The notes beneath the pieces are model-generated. The model did not search any database, was not told the DNA's origin, and worked only from the letters and a program-made list of their open reading frames with translations. Below, in pieces: positions 11,811 to 22,173 of a stretch of 45,384 nt of DNA. The stretch is from positions 1-45,384 of the forward strand of contig CAKKTI010000147.1 of assembly GCA_920105805.1 (NCBI GenBank), given 5' to 3'. Within the stretch, counting starts at the first letter, position 1; each line of letters starts with the position of its first letter. Origin of the DNA: Condylostoma magnum (taxonomy: Eukaryota; Ciliophora; Heterotrichea; Heterotrichida; Condylostomatidae). The position numbers and the translations under genes were made by a program.

Positions 11811-13530
11811 ATGTAAGCTAAAATACTGAGATCCTTCAGCAAGTATTTTGGGGCTTTGTCCTAAAATACCAGCTCTACTGCCTTCTCTATATACACTCCT
11901 GACGGCTAGCTAATAGATTAGCATATTCAGCCAAATTCCAATTTTCCCGCAAATTTAGTTCAAAGTGAAATTCACCCCTAAGAATATGTAGAAAGTTCTA
12001 TAAATAGTATAAACACTGTAGTCAAGCGGCTTAATTTGGACAAGAGGGATATTATAAGTATAGGAGTATCAAATCAACGTGATACATTGATTGCATGGAA
12101 TACTAAAACAGGTTCTCCGATATGCAATGCAATTGACATAAATGATACACGTTCTGAGAGTCTACTGAATAGCATAGTAAGCGATTCTAAAACAAAGTAA
12201 GATATTATAGAAAGAACAGGGCTCCCTCCCAGTTCTATTTACCATGCGTCTAAGATAGCATGGCTAATACAAAACAACCAGTAAGTAAGACGAGCAGTGG
12301 AATAAGGAAACTGTGTATTTGGTTCTGTAGGAAGTTGGCTGGTATATAGTTTGACTCATCAAAAACCTGTAGTAACCGATATCTCGAATGCTAGTAGGTC
12401 AATGCTTGCAAACTTAAATGGAAATTATGACTAAGACCAGCTGAGTCTGTTCTAAATTCCTCAGTCCTCCCTTCCTTTTATTACTTCTAATACAGATAAC
12501 TTTGGAAATTTAGCAGTTTCCGAGCTGGAAGGAGTTATGGTATCTGCTCTTATTGGATAGGAGCAGGGATCCTTAATCGGCCATTAATGTGTGTTACCTT
12601 ATAGCGTAAAAGTAGACTATAATCAAATCAGTACTTTATCCATGAACACAGGAGAGCATCAGATTCCTAGNNNNNNNNNNNNNNNNNNNNNNNNNNNNNN
12701 NNNNNNNNNNNNNNNNNNNNNNNNNNNNNNNNNNNNNNNNNNNNNNNNNNNNNNNNNNNNNNNNNNNNNNCTTAATCGGCCATTAATGTGTGTTACCTTA
12801 TAGCGTAAAAGTAGACTATAATCAAATCAGTACTTTATCCATGAACACAGGAGAGCATCAGATTCCTAGCCCCCATGGACTCTCTACTTAAATCTTAGGA
12901 TAATTTGGAGGAAATGGTAAAATCGTGTATATGCTGGAAGGAAGTACTGAGGCATCTTTGGGATGCTTAGACTGGATGTCAAATTAATTCAATATAGAGA
13001 GAAATTTCAAAAACCTAGAAGATCTCTCGAAATAAGTACAGGATTCTAATGGAACTGTTTTTGTTCCAGCTTTGTAAGGCCTATATGCACCTTAATGGCG
13101 ACCTGATGCCTGTGGGATGATTATAGGGCTAAAATTACAAACATAACAAAGTCATCTAGCCAGAGCTTTGTATGAAGGGATTAGCTGTAGAAATGCGGAT
13201 GCCCTGAATGCTATTAGGCAAGATGCTAGGAATTTTGTTAAACAAGTGAGGACAAGTGGAGCTATATCAGAGTTAAAACAGCTTTTACAGATTCAGTCAG
13301 ATCTAATGGGAGCTGATATTGTTGTGCTAAAGGAAAATGATGCAGTTTCTAGAGGAGCTGCGTTGTGTGCTGGTATTGGAGTAGGGTATTTTAAAGGTTT
13401 ATAAGATATTGCAGAATTGGAGCTACAGGTTGAAAGTGTTGTGGAACCTTAAATTAGTCAAGATGACAGGAAGTTAAAGCAAGAAGTGTGGAACCAAGCG
13501 GTTCTAAGGTCATTACAGTGGTCAGGTTAG
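11811..13530 (+). CDS. Glycerol kinase-like FGGY carbohydrate kinase (interrupted by assembly gap)
   Basis: Transfers phosphate from ATP to glycerol or a related polyol. FGGY landmarks: SSTAFSIY near the N-terminus, GVSNQRDTLIAW with TGSPICNAI (about residues 85-108), then GLSTQILGQFGG, YMLEGSTEASLGCLDWM, VFVPALQGLYAPQW and SRGAALCAG. A 99-bp block is repeated on either side of 100 Ns; removing 199 bp (one copy plus Ns) restores one frame and gives 506 aa, typical of GlpK. The first 14 residues could be a short targeting extension. It ends at TAG TAA right after the usual W-x2-AV-x-RS-x2-W tail, with the TAG overlapping the convergent gene's TAA. Confidence 0.92.
12572..12670 (+). repeat. 99-bp duplicated block, copy 1 (assembly artefact)
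   Basis: Identical as far as I can read to 12771-12869 and abutting the N run. It encodes 33 codons of glycerol kinase (GHQCVLPYSV to EHQIP). A length of exactly 99 directly at a gap is the signature of contig ends sharing a k-mer overlap. Confidence 0.95.
12671..12770. other. 100-N scaffold gap
   Basis: Exactly 100 unknown bases. They lie between the two copies of the 99-bp block, so the gap is probably not real missing sequence. Confidence 0.98.
12771..12869 (+). repeat. 99-bp duplicated block, copy 2 (assembly artefact)
   Basis: Second copy of 12572-12670, starting immediately after the gap. The offset of 199 bp (1 modulo 3) exactly accounts for the change of reading phase across the gap. 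Confidence 0.95.
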
Positions 13531-15272
13531 TAAAGTTTATTTTTATTATGGGAATTAGAGGCTAGGCTTAATGCTGTTAGCATTGTAGTTACTGTCTTAG
13601 GGTCTATTCCTATATTAAGTAGGTTGTATTCGATATTGCCTTGTAGCAGTTGTTTCATAGAAATCTTCTACTTTTTAAGTTTTTCTAGTAGTTTTAAAGA
13701 TTTTGAAATATTGAAAGTTGGAAAGGAGTTTAAACAGGTTATTTCTCAAGGAAGTTGTTTAGTAAAAGTTGATTTATCTAGTTTAGTAGAATTTATCAAT
13801 AAATTAATGTATTGATGGAAGGAATTTTGTGTAAAGCAAAACTCGTATGAAATTTTGCATTCAAAGTTTCTCGAGAGTTGTTAAAAAGCAATGAGTCTTT
13901 TCAATTTGTCAATTTCTAACTGCTAGTGCCCTATTAAGATTATATACAAATGACTAAACTTATCAATGAATGAAATTATTTCATGTATAAAGGCAGAAAT
14001 TTAGTCTTACATGTCAAATTATTAAATTTCTTTTATAATTACACCTGACTAATAGCCTATTATAAGATCCATGCAATGCATATAGTGTTAGTCTAGTTCT
14101 CAAATGGAGGGATTATCAATTGAATCCAATAACAAATCTTTGAACTAAGAATTGAAATTAATAAAAAGTAAATCTTTATATTCACAAAATGTTACTTGCT
14201 TTTATAATTTATCATATGGCAAAGATCGTTTTATTTAATAGTTCAAAGTTTTCGGTAGTTTTCTTTTAGAGTTATGCTATGGTTTTTAGGTAATATAGTT
14301 TATAGTAAAAGCTTGTCTGCCATAATTCTGCAGAATATTTATAAAGGTAGCCTTTTATTTCGGGAGTTTATGCATTTGGTAAGTCTTGCATTTTTATTCT
14401 AAAACACTTTTAAATGCAATTTAAGGTAATAATTTGTACTTCTTAAGTTTAAGTTAATCTTCTACTAGTTTTTGTATAGAGTTTAATTAAATATCTAATT
14501 ACAAGGTTTTATGCCTCTTATATTCAATAGGCCTTATTATTTCTAATCAATTGTATTAGATATTATCTATAAAATATGTACTATAGTTTTAATCAATTGC
14601 TCTTTATTTTAAGACATTTAAGTTAAGCTTGAAATTTCCTCCTAATTCCTCTAGACTTTACTTTTAAAGTAACTTTTGTGATATATCACATTTAAAAGGC
14701 ATATAAAGGCAATTTTCTTATCTGAGCTAAAAGGTTTTTTTCGTACGTTTTAATTTATTTGAGGATTATACTTCTAGCTAAGGTAGTTCATGTGTTTAAA
14801 CAGGATAAAATTTGATGCTTTTGATTTTTAAATTGTAAGTAGGCCTATTTCCCTTAAAAATCTATTGCAAGCTCATACTATTTAACTATTGAATTGGTCT
14901 ACTCTTAATAGCATAACTTTTCTATTAATATATTGTTTTATTTTACTATTATATCCATTATTCTGTACTATCAAACCCTCTATTTATGTTACTAAATATA
15001 CTAACTCTCCTATTCTATATGAATTACAAGTATTTTAAAGCTGATTATTTAGCATATGCATTCTTTGTATGTGTTAACGCTTTAAGACTGGCTAAAGATA
15101 CATTAAAACTTTTACTCACTTTGAATTATAACTATCTATCATTTCAATGATCTAATAACTAAGGAATTTCTTCCTATTTAATTAGTTAAAATGTATTAAG
15201 TTTATCGTTAATAGTTTATCTTTATAAAATATCTATTACACCGCGGAATCTTAATTAACCAAATTTTGCCAT
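13527..15272 (-). CDS. Unknown 581-aa K/Q-rich protein
   Basis: Continuous frame from ATG 15272 (MAKFGQLRFRGVIDIL) to TAA 13529-13527. The protein is helical and rich in Lys, Gln, Ile and Leu, for example SLASLKALTHTKNAYAK, LEIDKLKRLIAFQQLSRNF and SLKLLEKLKKQKISMK. I recognise no domain. It lies directly downstream of the Sec16-like gene in a different phase, 17 bp after that gene's TAG, so it could instead be the C-terminal half of the same gene joined by an intron; a GT-AG interval of about 56 nt would fit. Its TAA overlaps the TAG of the convergent glycerol kinase. Confidence 0.72.
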
Positions 15273-15289
15273 TTTTCATTATTATTTAT

Positions 15290-16438
15290 CTAATTTTGTG
15301 ATAACATAAAATATAGTTCATCATTTTGCTCAGAATACGGTAAATATTGCTGCATATAAGCTCTAGCCTTTTAACCTAAACCTGCTTCTGATAATTATAT
15401 AATATACTTAGGAAGCATCTTAGTAAAACTTGGAAGTTCTGTTAAAGTAAGAAACTGAAAAATCTCTGAAATCTGAATCGAATCTTAAAAAGTTCCATAA
15501 TGGATGAATTTATCTGGGACGATATGACAAATAAATTAAAGAATTGTTGATAACTCCTAATAATGGCTATTCAATGCTAGCTCATATAGCCTAAGAGTAA
15601 ACTTTTTTAATATTATACTAGAAATGCATTCACAGTTAGCAATTACAACTGATAAATGTGCCTTTCAGTCTTATAGTACATAATCTAGTAGAAAAATATC
15701 TTCTACATTTTCCGATTTAAGCAGTATCAAAGTACGCATTGGTGATTTTGGATTAATAGCATTACTTGCAAACTATCTTAAAATTTATGATTAATCCTCT
15801 GGGTTTAAAATAGTAGCAAGTAGAGCTAGTGTTCATTGATTGTTATTAGCTGATATTTAAGCCGCTTGTTGAATATCTCCTTATTCAAATTAAATACAGA
15901 AGTTAGTATTTGAGTTCTCTGATTATGCATCTATAAATTCTCCTTATGCATCATATAAAAGCTTTGAAATTTGCTTCCTATATTACCTTCCTTCTTGGCT
16001 TTTATGTAAAATTGGAACTTTGAGTTATAAGGCTAATGATATAATAGCTCATACAGTATTCTTTGTTCCTCTTTATTTGCAGTACTATACGAGAGGATTT
16101 AGAGGAGTATTTTGATTTAGCGGTCCCGGGTAAAAATGTCTGTAGTTAATATAGTTTAATTCTCTTACTCCTTAAAGCATATTAAGGAAATTTATCTTAT
16201 CATTCATTATATTGATGATATTTCCATTTGGTCCCAATATAAATAATTAATTTGGAGCTTGCATCGGAGTAAAAGTTTGTCTTTTTATATTTTGAAAACT
16301 TGGAATTGATGGGGTTTTCTTTTATACAGCTTCTGCTTTCAGTTTTATACTATGCTTGAACTTTTGCTCGGGTATTTCATAACGCATTAGAAAGTTGCTA
16401 AGTTTTTTCTCGATATCATCATCATAGTTTGATTTCAT
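15290..16438 (-). CDS. Sec16-like COPII coat scaffold (central conserved/ACE1 region)
   Basis: 382 aa. Sec16 organises COPII vesicle budding at ER exit sites. The match is to the central conserved and ancestral coatomer region: HFYPGPL near residue 100, NTVWAIISLALQL, the helical stretch GDIQQAAQISANNNQWTLAL with ATILNPED, SPMRTLILLKS, and DWKAHLSVVIANC. These follow the order seen in animal and fungal Sec16 (GD-x-A...W-x-ALLLA..., PL-x-TLY, W-HLA-x-x-LSN). It is much shorter than typical Sec16, lacking long flanking disordered regions unless the next gene belongs to it. TGA encodes W in QWTL and DWKAH. Stop TAG 15292-15290. Confidence 0.78.
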
Positions 16439-16713
16439 TTTATAAAGTTTTGAAATTTAGTTATAAGAAATAGTAGTTTATAATAAAAGAGCTGCTTAAA
16501 GTTGAACGTTAAAATAGGGTTTAACATTGCTTGTATTAATGAAAGAATATATGTATAATTCATATAGAGCTACAAGAATTAATCTAAATGAATGATATTT
16601 CATTATTATCAATAATTTGAGATATAAGCATCAATTTAAAAGTCTAGTTGTACAATCTCATTTTTGAATCTTATTAAGTTAACATTCAATCTTTGTAATA
16701 GAATACCACTCAT
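16435..16713 (-). CDS. Possible small ORF upstream of the Sec16-like gene
   Basis: Potential 92-aa product beginning MSGILLQRLNVNLIRFKNEI and ending at a TGA that overlaps the Sec16 ATG as ATGA. A cluster TGA TAA TAA TGA sits near its middle, so the true end may be there (about residue 34). The rest of 16439-16783 shows nothing else recognisable and must also hold the promoters of the Sec16-like and ankyrin genes. Weak call. Confidence 0.3.
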
Positions 16714-16783
16714 AATATCAATTATTATAACAAATATCTACAATTATTAAATATTAACTTTCCAATATCAGAAATTTTATAAT

Positions 16784-17494
16784 ATGGCAGCTCCGGTTTT
16801 CCATTAAAATAATCTTCTTAGATGTTCCAAGGCTATATTAAATAATGATCTAAACTAGGTTCAATTATTGATCGAATAGGAACCTCAAATGATACATTTA
16901 ACCAAAGGCCCCCAATAAGAGACTTTACTGCACCGATGTAGCTAATCAGGCACCCTTCCAATATTCTTATACTTGCTTCAGCAGGGCTCAGATGTTGATT
17001 AAAATGATTATAGTGGATTTAATTGTGCTCATATGGCCGCGTGAAGGGGAAATATGGATATTTTATCCTATTTATATGATAACTATGATTACTTATTTTA
17101 CAAATACACTAATTCAGGGCATAGTCCACTTCATTTAGCTGTGGAAAAATGTTAAATAGAAGCAACCAGATTTCTAGCTAAAGTGAATGATATAAATCAA
17201 TAACTACCTAATGGAAGATCTCCTTTGATAATAGCAGTTTGGAGAAACGATGTTGATATGGTAAAAGAACTTATTAAATTAGGAGCACCTATTTTACCTG
17301 TGACTTATGATTGAGCTTATAAGAAGTACGAAATAGTAAAAATTTTAAAGCATGGCGAAGTAGTCAAAAGAAGGTTGAAGATCTTATTTGTACATAAACA
17401 TACATAAAATAGCATCTTGAGAATAATTCCAAAAACATGTCTACTACAAATTGCTTATATGGTTTGATTAGTAATGTAATTAAAATTAATTTGA
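16784..17494 (+). CDS. Ankyrin-repeat protein
   Basis: About 230 aa. Four or five ankyrin repeats are visible: ETLLHRCSQSGTLPIFLYLL, GFNCAHMAAWRGNMDILSYL, GHSPLHLAVEKC and GRSPLIIAVWRNDVDMVKEL. The short basic tail (HTQNSILRIIPK) could be a SOCS- or F-box-like element, which is speculative. The 3' end holds three candidate stops close together (TGA 17465, TAA 17477, TGA 17492); the last is used here, and the frame is then open again to a TGA at 17750. Likely a protein-binding adaptor; partner unknown. Confidence 0.85.
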
Positions 17495-17621
17495 AGTTAT
17501 ATTGTTTATTTAAGGATAGTAGAAGCTAAAATATTCTTTAAATTGTATATTAAGCAGTATACATTTATTATTTTTGATTTCTATTACTTTAATATCAGCT
17601 CCTTTTATTATAATACATAAA

Positions 17622-17816
17622 ATGAAGATATAAAATCTAATGAAATTCCAAAGGGTTTAAAATAAATTATAGGAATTAGAAGCACATTACTAGTATTATA
17701 TAAGGATATATTTTATTATATTAAAAGGCAAAGAATATATTATAGAAATTGATCTTAATATTCAAATTAAATACAATCATTCATATGCTTATAATCTAAA
17801 CCAATATTTTAAATAA
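17622..17816 (+). CDS. Possible small protein, unknown
   Basis: 64 codons from an ATG after AATACATAAA, reading MKIQNLMKFQRVQNKLQELE and later KGKEYIIEIDLNIQ, ending at TAA TAA. It fills most of the 360-bp interval between the ankyrin gene and the convergent TOG gene. Its phase differs from the ankyrin frame, so it might also be that gene's last exon. Protein character is fair, but this AT-rich interval could be non-coding. Confidence 0.3.
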
Positions 17817-17857
17817 TAATTGAATTAAACAGTGTATTTATGAAAACTTATGCATTA

Positions 17858-20800
17858 CTAACTATTATTTCCCACATTCTCCTTGTTTTAATCCATATTA
17901 TCCTTATTTTATGCATATACGCAAGCTGAATGACTAAAATTATCTTATAAATAGGCCTATATGATTTGTTAAGTTTTATTATTCTACTCTCTAATATCAT
18001 ACTCAACTTCTTCCATATTAGCTTAATAATTAAAATCTTAATGAGTAAATATTGGACCTAAAAATTCAGCATTTGGACTATTTTACTTCATAATATAAAT
18101 CCAATTAGCCAGCATTTGGCTTTTTATTTCCAATATCTATAATAAACTTTATCCTGAGTATTTATAAATCTCAAAAACAAGAATCTGGAGTACTTTTAGA
18201 GTTAAAGTATCTAATTAATTAGAAACCATTTAATCAATTAGTTTAAGTATATCTTTAATACTTAATTAATCAATACAATATTTAATAATACGTGATATTT
18301 TTTCTAAGCAACTTATTATAATCACTCTTTGTTATTAATTTTAGCATGTAGAAAGCTGGTAAAGTAATTAAATTATCAATATCTGCACATTTTACGTGTC
18401 TAAAATGTAACCTAAAAAGTAGTTTACTCAATTGATTATATTACTTGTATTTTCATATCATAAATTGTCTTATTGAATATTTTAAAGCATGTCAAAGATC
18501 TTACAGAAATATTCACTAATTTAATTAGAGGTTAACTGTATTCTATTCTATTGAAAAATCATAACAATTGCATTAATTACTGTAGTGATTAACTCAAAAT
18601 TATTCTAATGAAATGCATTGTCTAAAACGTATATTAATTAGCCAACTACTAATTATTCGTCATCTATAAAGTTTTCATTTTAAATAAGTAATTCTAATCC
18701 TTGAATTTAATCAGCAAAATTCTAACTTTTTAAATATTATAAAAAACCTAGGGATTATTTTTACTCATTAGGCAAAATTATACTTTGAAACTTTTTATGT
18801 ATAATAGACTTAGTAGTTCAATTCAACTCAGGAATAAACTCTCAAATTTTCTAACCAATAGCCTTATAAGCTTCCTATAAAACATTAATTGCTTCTAGTT
18901 TTAGAAGTATATTATCACTTAATACAAATCTACTGAAATAATGCATATCTACTTATTATATCTGTTATTGCTGAATTAATTATTTTACAAGTAGGAGAAT
19001 ATTTAATTTACCTTTATCTGAGAATTAATCCATAGATTCAATCAAACCTTTATTCAAAACCTTTCAATCTAAAATTTTATATAGTACTAAAAGAATATCT
19101 CTTATTGGCTATGCGAATTCATTTAGATCAAGCATTCCCCATAATCTTTATAACAGTACTGAAACTTACTATTAAGTCAATTGATACTTCTATTATTCAA
19201 ATTTTACCAAGATGTAATGGCATAGCTCTATAGATTGCCAAGTAAAGATTTAAAACTCTTCTATTTTTTTAGCAATTCAATCAAGAATAGGAATTATATT
19301 TTCTTACAAAGCTTAATCATTTAAGTCTTTAATCATTACAAAAGTTGCTTTATTGCTTTAAATTTCAAAACTATTTAATGTGGATCTTAATTAGTTAATA
19401 ATAGGGGAATTAGAAGAGGGTTATCTTTATGTAGATTTAGTTAGTTATTGGCCAGCAGTGGATTTTATTTAGTATTTAGACAAAGTTTGCTCAATTTACA
19501 ATTAATGTGCCTTATTAAAATCATAGGTTTGTTTTAAAATATAATCTATTCCTATTTTATCCACATAGTGACTCAAGATTAGTTCCGAAGCATATCTAAT
19601 TGTATGGGATTTATCTATCATACAGTGTAATAAATATATACTAAAGTCTTTAAATTCTTCTACTGATATATCTTGTATATTCTCATTAACCCAATCAAGA
19701 ATTATCTGTTTTTATTCTTAGGATTCTTTAGTCAATAAAGTTGACATTTGAATAGTTACATTATCTTTTCCTCCATTAGTAGCTCATATGTTAAAAGCCT
19801 ATATTGCTATTTCCCTTAGTTGCTAATTCTTCTCTGATAAATTGCCTGCTATTTTAGAAATCACTTCTTAAGCATAAGGTTTACAGTCACTTTGCAATCC
19901 TTATGCTAATCTAATTAAGATTTATAGAGTAATTTTAACTAAAACCTTATTTGGATCATTTAGTTTTAGAGCTTTAAATAATGATTACAAGTCTTCCCCT
20001 GATAAATTGTTACTGTTTTAATCTAAAATTGATAATATGGAATCTAAGGCTTATTTACGTATCTTTCAACTCCTATGATTCAATTGTATTAAAGTAGTTG
20101 GTGATATTAAAGTGGATAAATTAACCTTCTAGAATTATGAGTCATTAAATTGTTGTGAAATTTATTTTTCTTGATTTTAGAGTTGTTTTATTATAGTTTA
20201 AGGTAAATCTTAGATTTTACTGAATAGTTCTTAACCTATTTATTCATATATAAAACACATTAAGTTTTTGCTAGCATCTCTTACAGTTATATCCTGATTA
20301 GTTATATGTGATTTTGCTCAATTGACTACTTACTCTACAGAACTAAGTCCATAAGTCTCTAATAAATTTAATATATGAACAAGGGAATACTGAATTACTG
20401 TAGATTTATTACAGTTTTAAAGTTTATTTATGATTAAATTAAGGACATAATCTTAATTAATTTGCTCGCACAAACTAATAAAGCATTCATTCCATACTTC
20501 TTATAATCTGGTTTTATCTAAGAATTATAGGAAATTGATATCAATTAAAACATCTACTAACTTTTAAGTGATTGTTTGCCTCCTACACAAATTTATTAAT
20601 AGGTTTAAAACAGCTTTTATAACATTTACATTTGTTTTTATTCAATTTTCACAGCTTAATTTTATTATAATCATAGCAGCTTCGATTAGTTAAATATCAA
20701 CATTATTATTACATATGTATTTATTCAAGTTTTATATTTCGATTAGTTGCTGTTTTGATTAATTCTACGTAGTCAGTATTGATGTAATGAAACTAATATT

Positions 20801-21535
20801 ACTTTATTCCAGCATTGATATTAATTATTAATCCTTTTCATTAAAAATTAATGGAATTTTTTAAAACTTGGATTTTGGAGTTTTAAAAGTACTATGAATC
20901 TATGGTTTTTCATTATCCTAAAGAATCTAATTTGCTTACTCTCTAACTTATTCACATCTGTCTTATGATAATTATTTTGCTATTTTTGTAACATATTCTT
21001 TCTATTACTGATCAAATTTCTATTGTTATATTCACTTAAGAATTAGAACCTTTGTTTTTGGAACTTTAATCTTACTTATCTTCTTAATATATTTCAAAAA
21101 TTAATTCATTTCTATCACTTTTAAAAAATTACTAAAATTATCAATAGCCACTGCTGCAAATTTTCTTTCTTTGTATCTATGTAAAATTGACATCAATATT
21201 TCTTGTAAATATTAAACAAACTATCCTTATAATATGCCAGAAATCACTCCCACAGTTTAAATAGCGGTTATTGCCACTATTATATTGCTATCCCCCAATA
21301 ACTTTTTAATTAATTAGCTTACACATTAAAAGTTAAACTAACATCCTTATAATTACACGGTATCTTATAATTTACAAAGTATTTATTTCTTTTCAAATCA
21401 ATTCTTGGAATTTGAAATATAAGAAATTATTTACTCATCATCAAAGTTTATATTATTCAAATCAATTGAGCTTTGAGTCTAAAGCCTTTAAACCTACTAT
21501 TCCGGTTGACACACTGACAAAAGATTAACCTCCAT
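17858..21535 (-). CDS. XMAP215/ch-TOG family microtubule polymerase (TOG array)
   Basis: 1225 aa in one uninterrupted frame. TOG domains bind tubulin and speed growth at microtubule plus ends. TOG-type HEAT repeats: the first at about residues 40-250 (NSKNWFEKKQIL, LIKKLLGDSNIIVAI, RYKERKFAAVAIDNF); a second around 480-720 (RSWKIRKQALDSILSIL, LKLNDPNKVLVKITLQIL, QLREIAIQAFNIWATN); then further helical arrays (STLNSFEIQSNKATF to the C-terminus) that look like one or two more. The C-terminal tail is N/Q-rich. It ends TAG TAA. Its start is 68 bp from the divergent Ras-like gene. Many Q are TAA and several W are TGA, including WATN of the TOG core. Confidence 0.9.
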
Positions 21536-21603
21536 TTTAAAAACTATTCCCTAATATACAAAAACTTCATCCTCTAAAATCAGTGCAAAGCCCACTAATA
21601 AAA
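21536..21603. promoter_or_regulatory. 68-bp divergent promoter interval, TOG / Ras-like
   Basis: AT-rich spacer between ATG codons of the TOG gene (minus) and Ras-like gene (plus). It must hold both 5' UTRs and core promoters. No recognisable motif beyond A/T tracts. Confidence 0.5.
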
Positions 21604-22173
21604 ATGGTTGATTCGAATCCTGTAAAGCAATATTCTATTGTAGTGCTAGGAACATCTAGTGTAGGCAAGTCATCCCTCTGTATGAAATATGTATAGAACT
21701 ACTATACAGGAGAGTACGAGCCGACAGATGAGGACTATTACCGTAAAATTGTCACATTAGATAAAAGAGAAGTAATGCTAGACATTGTAGATACAACTGG
21801 TGCAGAAATGGACCCCTCCCGCTTCCAACACCTCTTATCCCAGGCCCACGGGTTCCTAATAGTTTTTGACATCACAAACGTCCAAAGCTACCGCCTTGTG
21901 AACGATTATCGCTCAATGATAGTAGATAAGCACGATTTGAACTACCCAATGGTCCTAGTAGGAAACAAATGCGATCTAGACTCAAAAAGAACAGTCAATA
22001 CAAGCCACGGACTAGAAAAGGCAACACTTTGAAGATGTGATTATATTGAGACCTCGGCAAAGGATGGAATCAATCATGATCAAATCTTTAATAAATGCAC
22101 AGAGTGCATTTTACAATACGAAAAATAAAAAAGAGTCAATTCTGAGAGTAGATGTCAATGTAATTTAATTTAA
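21604..22173 (+). CDS. Ras-family small GTPase with CAAX box
   Basis: 189 aa. P-loop LGTSSVGKSS, switch II DTTGAEMD, guanine motifs VGNKCDL and ETSAKDG, and a C-terminal CQCNLI in which CNLI is a CAAX prenylation box with a neighbouring Cys fit for palmitoylation; so plasma-membrane or endomembrane anchoring is expected. The TAA stop directly after CNLI is functional proof that TAA terminates here, while an earlier TAA (EKQKR) is read as Q. Odd: residues equivalent to Ras G12, G13, A59 and Q61 are S, S, T and A, changes expected to weaken GTP hydrolysis. Its stop overlaps the convergent gene's stop. Confidence 0.94.

Noticed and set aside
13531-13815. C-terminal extension of glycerol kinase through TAG TAA to TGA 13813.
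   Set aside because: The kinase family normally ends where the TAG lies, and the interval encodes convincing protein on the minus strand.
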